Source of the DNA: Defluviitalea saccharophila
GTDB taxonomy: Bacteria > Bacillota > Clostridia > Lachnospirales > Defluviitaleaceae
DNA length: 64,000 nt
Assembly (NCBI RefSeq): GCF_038396635.1
Contig: NZ_CP121687.1
Coordinates: 1,240,001 to 1,304,000 of the forward strand
Direction: 5' to 3'
Part shown: positions 17,186 to 27,266 of the stretch, in pieces
Numbering within the stretch: position 1 is the stretch's first letter
Layout: each line of letters begins with the position of its first letter
The notes under the pieces: generated by a model
Told to the model about the DNA's origin: nothing
The model's database searches: none
Seen by the model: only the letters and a program-made list of their open reading frames with translations
Position numbers and translations under genes: made by a program

Positions 17186-18214
17186 CTATTTTCTCTTTAT
17201 ATACTTTCTCATATCAATTGCAACTGCTATAACGATAATTAATCCTTTTATAATATATTGAATATAAGGACTAACATCCACATAGGAAAGGCCGTAGTTT
17301 ATAATCTGGAACATGATTACGCCTGTGATAATACCGGCTATACTGCCCACCCCGCCATTAAAGGATACGCCTCCAACTACACAGGCAGCGATAGCATCCA
17401 GCTCATAGCCGTTACCAAGGTTATTGGTTGCACTGCCGGTTCTTGCTACTTCTAAGAATCCTCCGAATCCATAGAGAATACCTGCCATTAAATAAACAAG
17501 GACAACGGTTTTAATGATATTTACTCCTGACACTGTAGCTGCTTCTTCATTACCACCTACCGCAAACATGTTTTTACCAAGTTTTGTTTTATTCCATATA
17601 AACCAAACAATGGCTGAAGTAATTGCCGCATAAATAACCAGCTTAGGGATTTCTATAATGCCTAGGTTAATGCTTCCCTGAGCAAAAGATGTAAATCTGG
17701 TATCCAGACCTGCTATTGGGGACGCCCCAACAGCGTCATAATATAATGAGGTAATACCATAAATCATCAGCTGTGCCCCTAAGGTTACAATAAATGCATG
17801 TACTTTGAACCTGGCAACCACATAACCGCTAATGGTAGAAAAAAGTCCTGTCAAAACAACAACTAATAAAATAGGTATGATCAAAGGAAGCTGAGACATT
17901 TCCGGGTATATTCTTCTTGCATAATCTGGTGCTTGCAATAAAGATGCAGATATAACGGCAGAGAATCCCACCATACGACCAACCGAAAGATCTGTTCCTG
18001 CCAATACTAAAAGTCCAGCAACTCCAAGAGCCAAAATAACACGGGTAGACGCCTGTGTAATGATAAATCTAAAGTTTTGCACAGATAAGAACGAGTTATC
18101 CATCGCAATAATAACTCCAATTAAAGCCAGAATAACAAAGTATATCGCATTATTAACCAATAAATCTCCTATGCTCTTTCTATCCCATTTTCTATCAAGT
18201 ATTTTTAAATTCAT
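17186..18214 (-). CDS. mglC: galactose/methyl-galactoside ABC transporter permease MglC
   Basis: A 342-residue inner-membrane permease of the sugar BPD_transp_2 family (RbsC/MglC), with about ten membrane segments. Family features: VLALGVAGLLVLAGTDLSVGR (read in parts, about residues 62-82), FIVTLGAQLMIYGI, NKTKLGKNMFAVGGNEEAATVSGVN (read in parts) and DAIAACVVGGVSFNGGVGS. The start ATG at 18214 is fixed by AGGAGGGG seven nt upstream. Last gene of the transporter operon. Confidence 0.94.
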   Translation of the reverse strand: MNLKILDRKWDRKSIGDLLVNNAIYFVILALIGVIIAMDNSFLSVQNFRFIITQASTRVILALGVAGLLVLAGTDLSVGRMVGFSAVISASLLQAPDYARRIYPEMSQLPLIIPILLVVVLTGLFSTISGYVVARFKVHAFIVTLGAQLMIYGITSLYYDAVGASPIAGLDTRFTSFAQGSINLGIIEIPKLVIYAAITSAIVWFIWNKTKLGKNMFAVGGNEEAATVSGVNIIKTVVLVYLMAGILYGFGGFLEVARTGSATNNLGNGYELDAIAACVVGGVSFNGGVGSIAGIITGVIMFQIINYGLSYVDVSPYIQYIIKGLIIVIAVAIDMRKYIKRK

Positions 18215-18225
18215 AACCACCCCTC

Positions 18226-19728
18226 CTATAAATACATGGCTGCAAGCCTTAGAATTTCCTCTTGATTTGTTTCTTGTGTATTGACAATACCTGCAAGCCT
18301 ACCGTTACTCATGACCAAAATCCTATCAGTAATCCCTAATAGTTCCGGCATTTCGGAGGAAACCACAATGATTCCTTTTCCCTTGTTTGCAAGGTCTATA
18401 ATAAGTTGATATATTTCATATTTAGCACCAACATCTATTCCTCTTGTTGGTTCATCCAGCATGAGAATTTCAGGATTTGTAAGCAGCCATCTGCCTAATA
18501 TCACTTTTTGCTGGTTACCGCCGGATAAATTTCTAATAAGTGCTTTATGAGAAGGGGTTTTTACGGCCATTCTCTCGATCACCCAGTTTGTGTCTTTTTC
18601 AATAGCTTTGTCGTTTAGTACACCCATTTTATTGGTATACTGAGATATATTCGCTATCATAGAATTGAATTTTATATTCAATACGGCAAATATTCCTGTT
18701 CTTCTTCGATCTTCAGTTAAAAGAGCAAAACCATTTTTAATAGCTTCTCTAGAATCCCTGTTTTCCATTTCCTTTCCATGTAAAAGGATTTTTCCTGATT
18801 CTTTCTTCCTGATGCCGAATATGGTTTCTAAGATTTCTGTTCTTTTTGAGCCCATAAGTCCTGCTACACCTAATATTTCTCCTTCTCTCAGTTCAAAAGA
18901 TACATCTTCAATGGACGGTTTATAAGTCGCCGTCAGATTTTTTATTTCTAATATAGTTTTCCCAGGCTTATTGGTTTTCGGCGGGAAACGATGGGTAAGG
19001 TCCCGTCCTACCATAAGATTAATAATTTTATCAGTAGTTAGTTCTTTCGCAGAATGGGTTGCTATCCATTTTCCATCTCGCATGATAGTAACCTCATCAG
19101 ATATTTTAAGGATTTCTTCCATTTTATGAGAAATATAAATAATTCCGCAGCCTTTGTCTCTTAATCGATTGATGATTCTAAATAAATGCTCTACCTCTTT
19201 TTCAGTTAATGAAGATGTAGGTTCATCCATTACAATAATTTTAGCATCATAAGATACTGCTTTTGCAATTTCTACCATTTGGCACTGAGATACTGAAAGG
19301 TGCTCGATTTTTTGTTTCGGGTCAATGTCTATTTCTAAATCCTCAAATATTTTCTTTGTTTCTTGATACATCTTTTTCTCATCAATGGTGATTCCCTTAT
19401 GTGGAAATCTTCCAAGCCAGATATTATCCATCACCCTTGTCTGCCTTACTTGATTGAGCTCTTGATGTACCATGGATACTCCTTGCTCCAAAGCCTGTTT
19501 TGGGTTATCAAAACGAATGCGTTTTCCTTGTAAGTAGATTTCTCCTTCATCTTCTATATAAATTCCAAACAAACACTTCATAAGCGTCGACTTCCCTGCT
19601 CCATTTTCACCCATGAGAGCATGTACGCTGCCATATCTAAGCATTAATTGGGCATGCTCTAAAGCTTTAACCCCCGGGAACTCTTTACAAATATCTTTCA
19701 TCTCAAGCAAGTATGTTATATTTTCCAT
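18226..19728 (-). CDS. mglA: sugar ABC transporter ATP-binding protein MglA
   Basis: A 500-residue ATPase with two fused ABC domains. Domain 1 has Walker [10 protein letters not shown], the Q-loop region MVHQELN, a signature-like [13 protein letters not shown] and Walker [12 protein letters not shown]. Domain 2 has a degenerate Walker A (GLMGSKRTE), the signature [15 protein letters not shown] and Walker [12 protein letters not shown]. One consensus and one degenerate site is the rule for MglA/RbsA. I prefer the ATG at 19728 (GGTGAT 8 nt upstream) over an in-frame GTG at 19743. Confidence 0.95.
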   Translation of the reverse strand: MENITYLLEMKDICKEFPGVKALEHAQLMLRYGSVHALMGENGAGKSTLMKCLFGIYIEDEGEIYLQGKRIRFDNPKQALEQGVSMVHQELNQVRQTRVMDNIWLGRFPHKGITIDEKKMYQETKKIFEDLEIDIDPKQKIEHLSVSQCQMVEIAKAVSYDAKIIVMDEPTSSLTEKEVEHLFRIINRLRDKGCGIIYISHKMEEILKISDEVTIMRDGKWIATHSAKELTTDKIINLMVGRDLTHRFPPKTNKPGKTILEIKNLTATYKPSIEDVSFELREGEILGVAGLMGSKRTEILETIFGIRKKESGKILLHGKEMENRDSREAIKNGFALLTEDRRRTGIFAVLNIKFNSMIANISQYTNKMGVLNDKAIEKDTNWVIERMAVKTPSHKALIRNLSGGNQQKVILGRWLLTNPEILMLDEPTRGIDVGAKYEIYQLIIDLANKGKGIIVVSSEMPELLGITDRILVMSNGRLAGIVNTQETNQEEILRLAAMYL

Positions 19729-19760
19729 GAATTCTATCACCACTCTTTGCTCTAAATATT

Positions 19761-19794
19761 AAGTAAATAAGCCTCCTTTGAGGCTTATTTACTT
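19761..19794 (-). terminator. mglB-mglA intergenic hairpin
   Basis: Perfect 15-bp stem AAGTAAATAAGCCTC with its complement around a 4-nt loop. No U-run follows in the mglA direction, so it probably shields the mglB mRNA 3' end and lowers expression of mglA-mglC. Confidence 0.75.
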
Positions 19795-19821
19795 TGCTTG
19801 GTAATAATTTTTTCCCAGGTC

Positions 19822-20913
19822 TTATTTCATACCGTATGCTTCTTCAGCAACATCTAAATTTTCCTCTGTAATAGCAACATAAGGTACACGAACTGCTAAT
19901 GTTTCGTCAAGTTCCCAGCTTGTTCCTTCTAAAACATCTTTTCCAAGAGCTGCGTTAACAGCCAATTCCAGAGTAGCTTTACCTTGGTTAAGTGGGTCAT
20001 TAAGTACTGTTCCTACCATTTTACCTTCTTTAATTAATTCAAGTGCTTCAGGGATAGCGTCTACACCCACAACAGGCATAAACTTATCTCCTTCAAAATA
20101 ACCTGCAGCTTTTAAAGCTTCTATAACACCTAAAGCCATACCGTCATTGTTGCATAATACCATTTCGATTTTGTCTCCATGGGCTGCAAGCCATGTTTCC
20201 ATAAGTTCTTTACCTTTTGATGCATCCCACATACCGGTTTGTTTTGCTAATTCTTCTGTCGTTATACCTTTTGCTTCAATGGTAGCAACGGATTCTTTTG
20301 TTCTTGCTTCTGCATCAGGATGTCCTGGTTCTCCCATAAGCATTACATACTGCATTTTACCATCGCCGTTTTTGTCCCATTCTGGATGTGCTGCCCATGC
20401 TTTAGCAACAAGTTCCCCCTGGATAATTCCTGATTCAGCAGAGTTTGTTCCAACGAACCATGCTTTATCGTACCCTACATTATTAGTTCCGTCTGGATAT
20501 TCTTTGTTAAAAAATATAACCGGGATGCCTGCAGCTTTAGCTTTGTCTGCAATTGCTGGTGCTGCACCGGGATCAACAAGGTTAATAGCAAGAGCCTTAA
20601 CTCCTTTTGCAATCATTGTATCTACCTGGTCATTTTGTTTGGATTGGTCATTTTGTGAATCATTCATAAGAAGTTCAGCTTTTCCCTGAGCTGCAGATTC
20701 AATGGACATTCTTGTATAAGACATAAAATTATCATCATATTTGTAAATCGTTACCCCAATAAGTGGTATATCCCCCGCAGATGCTTCTGTAGCTTCAGTT
20801 GTTTGTGCTGTTCCTGTCGTTTCTGTTGTTGTCTTGGTTTGGGAGCCACAAGCTGTAATTCCCATTACCATCCCCGCCATAAGTAATACACTTAGTAACT
20901 TTTTAACCTTCAT
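19822..20913 (-). CDS. mglB: galactose/glucose-type sugar-binding lipoprotein MglB
   Basis: A 363-residue periplasmic-binding-protein-like lipoprotein (Peripla_BP_4). Lipobox ITAC at residues 19-22, then a Thr/Ala/Glu-rich linker. Family stretches: IPLIGVTIYKYDDNFMS, KGVKALAINLVDP, FFNKEYP, LVAKAWAAHPEWDKNGDGKMQYVMLMGEPGHPDAEART (read in parts; DKNGDGKMQ matches the Ca-binding loop of galactose-binding proteins) and VLCNNDGMALGVIEAL. Followed by a stabilising hairpin before mglA. Confidence 0.95.
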   Translation of the reverse strand: MKVKKLLSVLLMAGMVMGITACGSQTKTTTETTGTAQTTEATEASAGDIPLIGVTIYKYDDNFMSYTRMSIESAAQGKAELLMNDSQNDQSKQNDQVDTMIAKGVKALAINLVDPGAAPAIADKAKAAGIPVIFFNKEYPDGTNNVGYDKAWFVGTNSAESGIIQGELVAKAWAAHPEWDKNGDGKMQYVMLMGEPGHPDAEARTKESVATIEAKGITTEELAKQTGMWDASKGKELMETWLAAHGDKIEMVLCNNDGMALGVIEALKAAGYFEGDKFMPVVGVDAIPEALELIKEGKMVGTVLNDPLNQGKATLELAVNAALGKDVLEGTSWELDETLAVRVPYVAITEENLDVAEEAYGMK

Positions 20914-20946
20914 TAAATACCCTCCTCAATTTTCTCTAATTATTTT

Positions 20947-20990
20947 AGATTTCCAAGAGTTTTTTTGGTCAGTATTTCTTTTGGAAATCT
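20947..20990 (-). promoter_or_regulatory. leader hairpin upstream of mglB
   Basis: 10-bp perfect inverted repeat AGATTTCCAA (20947-20956) and TTGGAAATCT (20981-20990) in the mglB leader, 34-77 nt ahead of the ATG. Confidence 0.45.
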
Positions 20991-20995
20991 ACATG

Positions 20996-21029
20996 ATTCA
21001 TTTTAGCCGTTATTTCGCACAAAATGAAT
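20996..21029. promoter_or_regulatory. inverted repeat, candidate operator upstream of mglB
   Basis: ATTCATTTT (20996-21004) and AAAATGAAT (21021-21029), 9 bp each. It overlaps a weak promoter (TTCATT, 17 nt, TAAAAT on the minus strand). A poor -35 with an overlapping inverted repeat suits activation by the AraC-type regulator encoded upstream. Confidence 0.4.
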
Positions 21030-21067
21030 AAACTATTTTCCTATGTTTTTATAAAAATTTATTAAAT

Positions 21068-21106
21068 TAAAAAATACCTAAGGGATTTTTTATCCCCCAG
21101 GTATTA
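21068..21106 (-). terminator. terminator between the second sugar-binding gene and mglB
   Basis: On the minus strand AATACCTGGGGGA...TCCCTTAGGTATT followed by TTTTTT. The stem begins within the stop codon of the binding-protein gene (21104-21106). It makes the sensing genes and the transporter separate transcripts. Confidence 0.85.
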
Positions 21107-22189
21107 TTTTTTAAGAATCGAGGTATGTTTTTTTACTGTATCTACATTTTCTTTCGTAACTTTTTTATGTTTTACCCAAAAATAATTATCTTTTTCTTCT
21201 GTACTGATATCAATTTCTAAATCATTAACACCTATACATTGGTACAATTTATACACAATGCACTTTGCCTGCTCATCATAATCATTTAAAATCGTACCGA
21301 TCATCGTTCCATTTTCTATAGCCTCTAAAGCTTCATCCACACCGTCTACTCCTATTACCGGCATCCATTGTTCTCCGTTAAAGTAGCCGTATTCTTTTAA
21401 AGCTTCAATAGCGCCTAAGGCCATGTCATCATTATTAGAGAGTACAATTTCTATGTCATCTCCAAATTCTTCAAGCCAGGTTTCCATCATTGCCTTGCCT
21501 TCATTCTTAAGCCAACTTCCCGAATCCGTGCCCAAGTTTTCCATCTTTAAGCCATTTTCCTCCAGTACCTTTATACAGTGATAGGTGCGTAAAATGGCAT
21601 CTTGATGGCCATGTTCTCCTTCTATCATGACATACTGAATCTTCCCGTCCTTATTTTTGTCCAGAGCCAGTCCGTTATTGATAGTCTCTACCAATATTTC
21701 GCCCTGCATTCTTCCTGCCTCTTCAGCGCTGGTGCCTACATAGTAGATCCTGTCCCATTTTTTCATGTCCTGAGGAACCGGCTCTCTATTAAAGAAAATG
21801 GTATCTATCTTTGCTCTTTGTGCCTTATCAATAATCATTGAAGCATCGGCTCTGTCTACGGTGTTAGCAAGTATGACATCATAACCTTCTTTAATAAAAT
21901 GATCGATTTGATTATTTTGAAGTTCTTCACTATTGGCGCTGTCTAACACCTCTAATTCTATTTGAACACCTGCTTCTTCTTCATATAACTCTATATAATA
22001 TGCTACCATATCTCGAAGGTAGCCAATAAAAGTGTCTTCGGCATTATAAATGACCATTCCCACTTTAAATTCTTTTTTTCCTGCCTGGCTTGCATTTGAA
22101 TATTGGTTTACAGCAGTACAAGCATTTAATAATGTTGCAATGAAAGTAATGATCAACAGTATACTGCCTTTTTTCACATACCTCCGCAT
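21104..22189 (-). CDS. second sugar-binding lipoprotein, probable co-sensor of the adjacent two-component system
   Basis: A 361-residue paralogue of the local MglB. Signal peptide with lipobox LNAC at about residues 21-24. Shared stretches: FKVGMVIYNAEDTFIGYLRDM, LDKNKDGKIQYVMIEGEHGHQDA, VLSNNDDMALGAIEAL and PVIGVDGVDEALEAIENGTMIGTILND (read in parts). It is encoded directly after the kinase (11 nt) rather than with the transporter. That suggests it presents bound galactose-like sugar to the kinase ectodomain, as in the XylFII-LytS-YesN arrangement of solventogenic clostridia. The role is inferred from context. Confidence 0.85.
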   Translation of the reverse strand: MRRYVKKGSILLIITFIATLLNACTAVNQYSNASQAGKKEFKVGMVIYNAEDTFIGYLRDMVAYYIELYEEEAGVQIELEVLDSANSEELQNNQIDHFIKEGYDVILANTVDRADASMIIDKAQRAKIDTIFFNREPVPQDMKKWDRIYYVGTSAEEAGRMQGEILVETINNGLALDKNKDGKIQYVMIEGEHGHQDAILRTYHCIKVLEENGLKMENLGTDSGSWLKNEGKAMMETWLEEFGDDIEIVLSNNDDMALGAIEALKEYGYFNGEQWMPVIGVDGVDEALEAIENGTMIGTILNDYDEQAKCIVYKLYQCIGVNDLEIDISTEEKDNYFWVKHKKVTKENVDTVKKHTSILKK

Positions 22190-22200
22190 ATAAATCCCCC

Positions 22201-23907
22201 CTACTCATAGCACAATGGCATCTTTATATAGACTGTAGTTCCTTCTTCCAGTTCACTTTCAATTCGCATGCCGTAGTCTGGTCCATAATATAATTGAATA
22301 CGCTGGTTAACATTTTTTACTCCTACTCCCGAGCCTTTTGTCTTTACTTTATAGTCCGCGTCAAAAATTCTATTTTTAGTTTCTTCCGTCATGCCTACAC
22401 CATTGTCATGAATCTTATATATTAAATTGTTGTCTTCTACATAAGCTTCTATGAGTATTTCTCCTTTATGCTGTATATATTCTATACCATGATAGAGTGC
22501 ATTTTCTATAAGCGGCTGAAGAATAAGTTTTATAGTCTTTGCTTCCAGTGCCTTCGGATCGGCTTCTATTTTGAAATCAAACTTGTTTTTATATCTTATT
22601 TTCTGGATGGCTAAATAATTTCTGGCATGTTCTAATTCTTCCCTAATGGTAATGACCGTTCTCCCGGAGCTAATTCCTATCCTGAAAAATCGAGACAGGG
22701 CAGTGATCATCTGAGTTGCCTCACTAATTCTCTCATCTTCAACCAGCCATATAATCGAATCTAAAGTATTGTATAAAAAATGAGGATTAATTTGAGACTG
22801 CAGGACATCTAATTCTTTTTTCCTTTTATCGTCTTGTTCTTTTACGATTTCGTCCATCAATTCTCGAATACGCTGTACCATTTTATTAAAGGTCTTAGAA
22901 AGCTCTCGAACGACATATTCCCCTCCTTCTTCTATGCGTATATCAAAATTCCCTTGTTCCACTAATTTCATGGACTTCTGGAGTTTATATAAAGGAGAAG
23001 ATAATCGATTGGAAATATAAAAGGTCCCTAAAATACACATCACTAAAACGGCTAAAATACTTAACACAAGAAAATTTCTAATTTCGCCGTAATTTATAAT
23101 GACTTTGTCCAATTGCCAAACACCAATAATCTTCCAGCCCGTATACCCTCCAGTTTTAACACTAAGAAGTCTTTGCTCTTTATCTACTGGATAAATACCA
23201 TCTAATAAATTGTCTGCCTTCGTCTTATACTCATTGAGCAAGTCATAATTTTCTTCCCCGTAGATCACCCCTCCATCAGGAGCGATGATATATATATCCC
23301 CTATATCTCCTTCCGAAATAGGTTCACAAATTGCTTCGATTCCTGTTAGATTCATATCTACTAATAATACCCCTCGAATAATCCTGCCGTCTTCATTAAG
23401 GGATATTACCCTTGAAAGAGAAACTACTAAAGGGTCATACTCTTCAAACAGATTCTGTCTATGGGCATTGGAAAAATGTATGTTTTCCGGTTTATCAATG
23501 GCCCGTTCAAACCAGTCCTGCTGTGTTACATCAACTTCGTCCCTTAAAACAACATCTTTGCTTGCTGCAATCAGCTCCCCGCTCTCATTAAAGATTGCCA
23601 GGGTCGCAATATTATTATTGGTGGTCTGAATAACATCCATTTCAGTTGAAAAGCTGTTATTAACAATGTTTTTATTTTTTATAATCTTATAATAAAGGGT
23701 GTTAGAAACGTCCATCATATTTCTGGTATAATTGTCTAAAGTATATTTGACCTGCATAATCAATTGGTCCACAGACTTTATGGCATAATCCTGAGCTGTA
23801 CTCTTAAATTTCTCGTAGAAGATCACAGCGACAAAAACCATGCCTATGGTTATGATGGTTGTAAAATATAGGATCATAAGAAATTTGATACTTTTAAGCT
23901 TTTCCAT
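22201..23907 (-). CDS. YesM/LytS-type sensor histidine kinase
   Basis: A 568-residue membrane kinase. First transmembrane helix at about residues 8-29, an extracytoplasmic dCache-like sensor domain (about 35-275), second helix about 278-298, HAMP about 299-350. The HisKA_5-type catalytic part has QSQINPHFLYNTLDSIIWL with the phospho-accepting His, and an HATPase domain with QPLIENALYHG, DNGVGM and GSGVGVKNVNQR. Its ATG lies inside the regulator gene (14-nt overlap), so translation is coupled. Confidence 0.93.
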   Translation of the reverse strand: MEKLKSIKFLMILYFTTIITIGMVFVAVIFYEKFKSTAQDYAIKSVDQLIMQVKYTLDNYTRNMMDVSNTLYYKIIKNKNIVNNSFSTEMDVIQTTNNNIATLAIFNESGELIAASKDVVLRDEVDVTQQDWFERAIDKPENIHFSNAHRQNLFEEYDPLVVSLSRVISLNEDGRIIRGVLLVDMNLTGIEAICEPISEGDIGDIYIIAPDGGVIYGEENYDLLNEYKTKADNLLDGIYPVDKEQRLLSVKTGGYTGWKIIGVWQLDKVIINYGEIRNFLVLSILAVLVMCILGTFYISNRLSSPLYKLQKSMKLVEQGNFDIRIEEGGEYVVRELSKTFNKMVQRIRELMDEIVKEQDDKRKKELDVLQSQINPHFLYNTLDSIIWLVEDERISEATQMITALSRFFRIGISSGRTVITIREELEHARNYLAIQKIRYKNKFDFKIEADPKALEAKTIKLILQPLIENALYHGIEYIQHKGEILIEAYVEDNNLIYKIHDNGVGMTEETKNRIFDADYKVKTKGSGVGVKNVNQRIQLYYGPDYGMRIESELEEGTTVYIKMPLCYE

Positions 23908-25513
23908 TTCTGTACTCCGTTGGGGTTAGACCTGTAATTTTTTTAAATACATAACTAAAATAATGTCCTTCTGTATACCCTACTTTATTGCCTATATCAA
24001 AAGCTTTCATATCTGTATTTCTAAGAAGTTCCTTTGCCTTTTCAATTCTTACTTTCGTTAAATAGCTGGTGAAGTTAAGCTTAGTTTCTTTCTTAAATAA
24101 AGCCGAAAAATAGTTGGTAGAGATATGAAGATAATTGCATAATTTTTCTGCATTCAGTTCATCATCCCAATAATTAGAATCAATATATTTTTGAGCTCTT
24201 TCAATAATATCGCTTTTGCTGGAAGAACGTTTTAAAGAAAATTCCTCCGTCACCTTAAAACACACTTCTAAAAGCCATTCTTTTACCTCTTTTTTACTTC
24301 TAAAACCATTAATGATCGTAAAGAAATTCACATTATCAGGAAATATTTTATTAATATCCAGATCCATGTTTTTGATGAGCCGCATAATACTAGAAAAAAC
24401 TTCTACTATATAGATCTGATAATCGCTTAATGAGACTTGTGTTTCTTCCACCTTTGCCAATACTCTTGAAACCGCTTCTTCAATTTTCTCCTTCTGTCCT
24501 ACCCTAATCGCACCTAATAATTCTCTTTCATCCCCTTCTTCAAAATTAATGTCGTTTTGAGCAGGCTCGATATCATCTATATAAATAATCTTATTGCTTC
24601 CCAGCATAATCGTATAATCTAAAGCCGCTAAGGCAGAGGCATATGTCTTATAAAGCATGGACTTATTCGTGCATATGTTCCCGACACCAATCGTCACTGT
24701 GGTTTCTAAATATTTTTGCACAGCAATTCTTATTTGTTCTAATGCTACAGCAATACGGCTGCTGGATTTTACTGTTTCATGAACTTTTAAAGGAATAATA
24801 ACAACCATTTCATTGATTTTCATAAAAATGGTTCCTAAGTTATGCTCCTTCACAACTTCTTCACATATATTAAATATTGCCATCTTTAATAAATGTTTGT
24901 TTTTTAATGTTTTAATGTCTTTTTCCTCTTTACCCAGTTCATCCGGCCTGATCACAGCCAGAGCCAGGTGTTTTTGAGCAATATCTAAATCTAAAATATG
25001 AATATTTTCTTCTATTTCCTCTTCTGCAACATAATCTTCGATCCAATGATTAAGAAATCTTTCTTTAAGCAGGGGTAAACTTTTTTGATAATTTATTTTT
25101 AAAGTCTCCAAATCGTTTTTAGAGCGTATCTCTTCATCTAAAAGATGCTTTACTTCTTTTAAGAGCTCTGTAAATTCTATAGAATTAATAGGTTTAAGAA
25201 TGTACCGTATAACACCTAGTTTTATGGCTTCCTGGGCATACTCAAAGTCATCAAAGCCTGATAGAACAATGACCTTATTGGTGGGAAAACGATATTTAAT
25301 GTTTTCAGCCAACTTAATGCCATCCATAAATGGCATCCTGATATCCGTAATGACTACATCAGGCATGGTTTTATCTATAATATCCAGGGCTTCAATACCA
25401 TTCTCCGCCTCTCCCACTACAACAAAGCCGAGTTCTTCCCATTTGATTTTTTTTATAATGCCTTTTCTAATTTCTTCTTCGTCGTCTACTAAGAGTATCT
25501 TGTAAAGCTGCAT
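23894..25513 (-). CDS. YesN-type response regulator with AraC DNA-binding domain
   Basis: A 539-residue regulator. Receiver domain (1-120) with LLVDDEEEIRKGI, phospho-Asp in VVITDIRMPFMDG (about residue 56) and Lys in ILKPINS. A long middle region (about 130-420) is typical of YesN. Two AraC-type helix-turn-helix motifs close the protein (NYFSALFKKETKLNFTSYL and VGYTEGHYFSYVFKKITGLTPTEYR, read in parts). It probably activates the mgl operon. First gene of the sensing operon. Confidence 0.93.
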   Translation of the reverse strand: MQLYKILLVDDEEEIRKGIIKKIKWEELGFVVVGEAENGIEALDIIDKTMPDVVITDIRMPFMDGIKLAENIKYRFPTNKVIVLSGFDDFEYAQEAIKLGVIRYILKPINSIEFTELLKEVKHLLDEEIRSKNDLETLKINYQKSLPLLKERFLNHWIEDYVAEEEIEENIHILDLDIAQKHLALAVIRPDELGKEEKDIKTLKNKHLLKMAIFNICEEVVKEHNLGTIFMKINEMVVIIPLKVHETVKSSSRIAVALEQIRIAVQKYLETTVTIGVGNICTNKSMLYKTYASALAALDYTIMLGSNKIIYIDDIEPAQNDINFEEGDERELLGAIRVGQKEKIEEAVSRVLAKVEETQVSLSDYQIYIVEVFSSIMRLIKNMDLDINKIFPDNVNFFTIINGFRSKKEVKEWLLEVCFKVTEEFSLKRSSSKSDIIERAQKYIDSNYWDDELNAEKLCNYLHISTNYFSALFKKETKLNFTSYLTKVRIEKAKELLRNTDMKAFDIGNKVGYTEGHYFSYVFKKITGLTPTEYRNGKA

Positions 25514-25573
25514 AAATTTCCCCCTTGGTTATTAAGCAAGTCCTCCAAATAAAATATTAACCTAACCAGTACA

Positions 25574-25604
25574 ATTATAACATATTACAAATTTTTGTAG
25601 TCAA
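25574..25604 (-). promoter_or_regulatory. promoter of the sugar-sensing operon
   Basis: Minus strand TTGACT (25599-25604), a 19-nt spacer and TATAAT (25574-25579). The spacer is long, so activity may be low or regulated. Confidence 0.45.
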
Positions 25605-25643
25605 AAAGATTTTAATTTATAAAAATTAGCTACTAATTGAAAA

Positions 25644-25680
25644 ACCGCCAATTTCAGTATTATGCACTGAAATTGGCGGT
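25644..25680 (-). terminator. terminator of pflB-purH
   Basis: Perfect 15-bp stem ACCGCCAATTTCAGT with its complement, 7-nt loop, then TTTTTC on the minus strand. Confidence 0.92.
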
Positions 25681-25689
25681 AACTTCTGA

Positions 25690-27246
25690 TTAATGTCTAA
25701 AATGTCTCATACCTGTAAATACCATAGCTATTCCGTATTTGTCGCAAGCTTCTATAGATTCCTGGTCTCTTATGGAGCCTCCCGGCTGAATGATGGCAGT
25801 GATTCCCGCTTTTGCTGCTTCTTCAACGCAGTCTGAGAACGGGAAGAACGCGTCAGAAGCAAGAGCCGCTCCTTTTAAAGCCTCTTCTCCTATTTGCTCG
25901 ATGCAATGTTCTACAGCTTGCTTACAAGCCCAGATTCTATTCACTTGCCCCGGTCCTATACCTAAGGATTGTTTATCCTTTGCAATAGCTATACCGTTGG
26001 ACTTAGCATATTTAACAATTTTCCATGCGAATAATAAATCTTCCATTTCTTTTTGAGTCGGTTGTCTTTTGGTTACTACTTTTAGTTCTTCTTCTGGTAA
26101 TAATACATTATCTACTTCCTGAATAAGCAGTCCCCCGGCTACCTTTTTCATATCGTAGGAACCTTCTGGCTGTTTTACAGAAATGTTATCCAACTGCAAT
26201 ATACGAAGATTTTTCTTTTGTTTTAAAACTTCTAAAGCTTTTTCCGTATATGAAGGAGCTACGATGATTTCAATAAAGATTTTATTCATTTCTTCAGCGG
26301 TTTTTTCATCTATTTCACGATTGGCTACAACAATTCCACCAAAAATGGATACAGGGTCAGCGTTATAGGCAGTCATATAAGCATCATAAATATTATCGGC
26401 ACTGCCTACGCCGCAGGGATTTGCATGCTTGCAGGCAACTACAGTGGGCTCATCAAATTCTTTAAGAAGCTCCAATGCCCCATTGGTATCATTGATATTA
26501 TTAAAGGAAAGCTCTTTTCCATGAAGTTGAACGGCAGAACTGAGGCATCCTGTATTTTTGCCGATTTCCTTATAGAATGCCGCCTTTTGATGAGGGTTTT
26601 CACCATATCTCATGTCCTGAACCTTTTCAAAGGTTAAGCTTAGAGTTTCAGGGAAGTCCTCAGCGCCTCTTTGCTTTCTGAGATAATTTGCAATGAGGGT
26701 ATCATAGCTTGCTGTATGCTCAAAAACCTTAGACGCTAAATAAAATTTCGTTTCCCTGGATACTTCACCATTTTCTTTTAATTCTTCTATTACTTTATCA
26801 TAATCTTTTGGGTCCACGATCACCGCAACGTCCTGGTAATTCTTAGCCGCAGCACGAATCATTGTAGGCCCGCCGATATCGATATTCTCAATGGCTTCTT
26901 CCAATTCTACATGATCTTTTAAAATTGTTTGCTTAAATGGATATAAATTCACAACAACTAAATCAATGGTTTCCACATTTAGCTCTTCTAATTGCTTCAT
27001 ATGCTCTTCATTATCTCTTATTGCCAATAATCCGGCATGAATATTTGGATGCAGTGTTTTTACTCTTCCGTCTAAGCATTCTGGAAATCCTGTAATCTCT
27101 GAAATTCCAATTACCTTAATGCCTGCGTCGGTAATCGCTTTAGCAGTTCCTCCGGTGGAAATAATCTCAAAACCTAAATCACTGATTTTCTTTGCAAATT
27201 CTACAACTCCAGTTTTGTCAGAAACACTGATCAGTGCTCTTTTCAT
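25690..27246 (-). CDS. purH: bifunctional AICAR transformylase / IMP cyclohydrolase
   Basis: A 518-residue enzyme for the last two steps of IMP synthesis. The N-terminal IMPCHase (about 1-195) has [33 protein letters not shown] and NLYPFKQT. The C-terminal AICARFT has [14 protein letters not shown], the catalytic [26 protein letters not shown] (read in parts) and ASDAFFPF. The ATG at 27246 follows GGGAGGAG. It lies 20 nt after pflB and so shares the ZTP riboswitch; PurH consumes 10-formyl-THF and AICAR, the precursor of ZTP. Confidence 0.96.
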   Translation of the reverse strand: MKRALISVSDKTGVVEFAKKISDLGFEIISTGGTAKAITDAGIKVIGISEITGFPECLDGRVKTLHPNIHAGLLAIRDNEEHMKQLEELNVETIDLVVVNLYPFKQTILKDHVELEEAIENIDIGGPTMIRAAAKNYQDVAVIVDPKDYDKVIEELKENGEVSRETKFYLASKVFEHTASYDTLIANYLRKQRGAEDFPETLSLTFEKVQDMRYGENPHQKAAFYKEIGKNTGCLSSAVQLHGKELSFNNINDTNGALELLKEFDEPTVVACKHANPCGVGSADNIYDAYMTAYNADPVSIFGGIVVANREIDEKTAEEMNKIFIEIIVAPSYTEKALEVLKQKKNLRILQLDNISVKQPEGSYDMKKVAGGLLIQEVDNVLLPEEELKVVTKRQPTQKEMEDLLFAWKIVKYAKSNGIAIAKDKQSLGIGPGQVNRIWACKQAVEHCIEQIGEEALKGAALASDAFFPFSDCVEEAAKAGITAIIQPGGSIRDQESIEACDKYGIAMVFTGMRHFRH

Positions 27247-27266
27247 ACTCAATCTCCTCCCATTTC

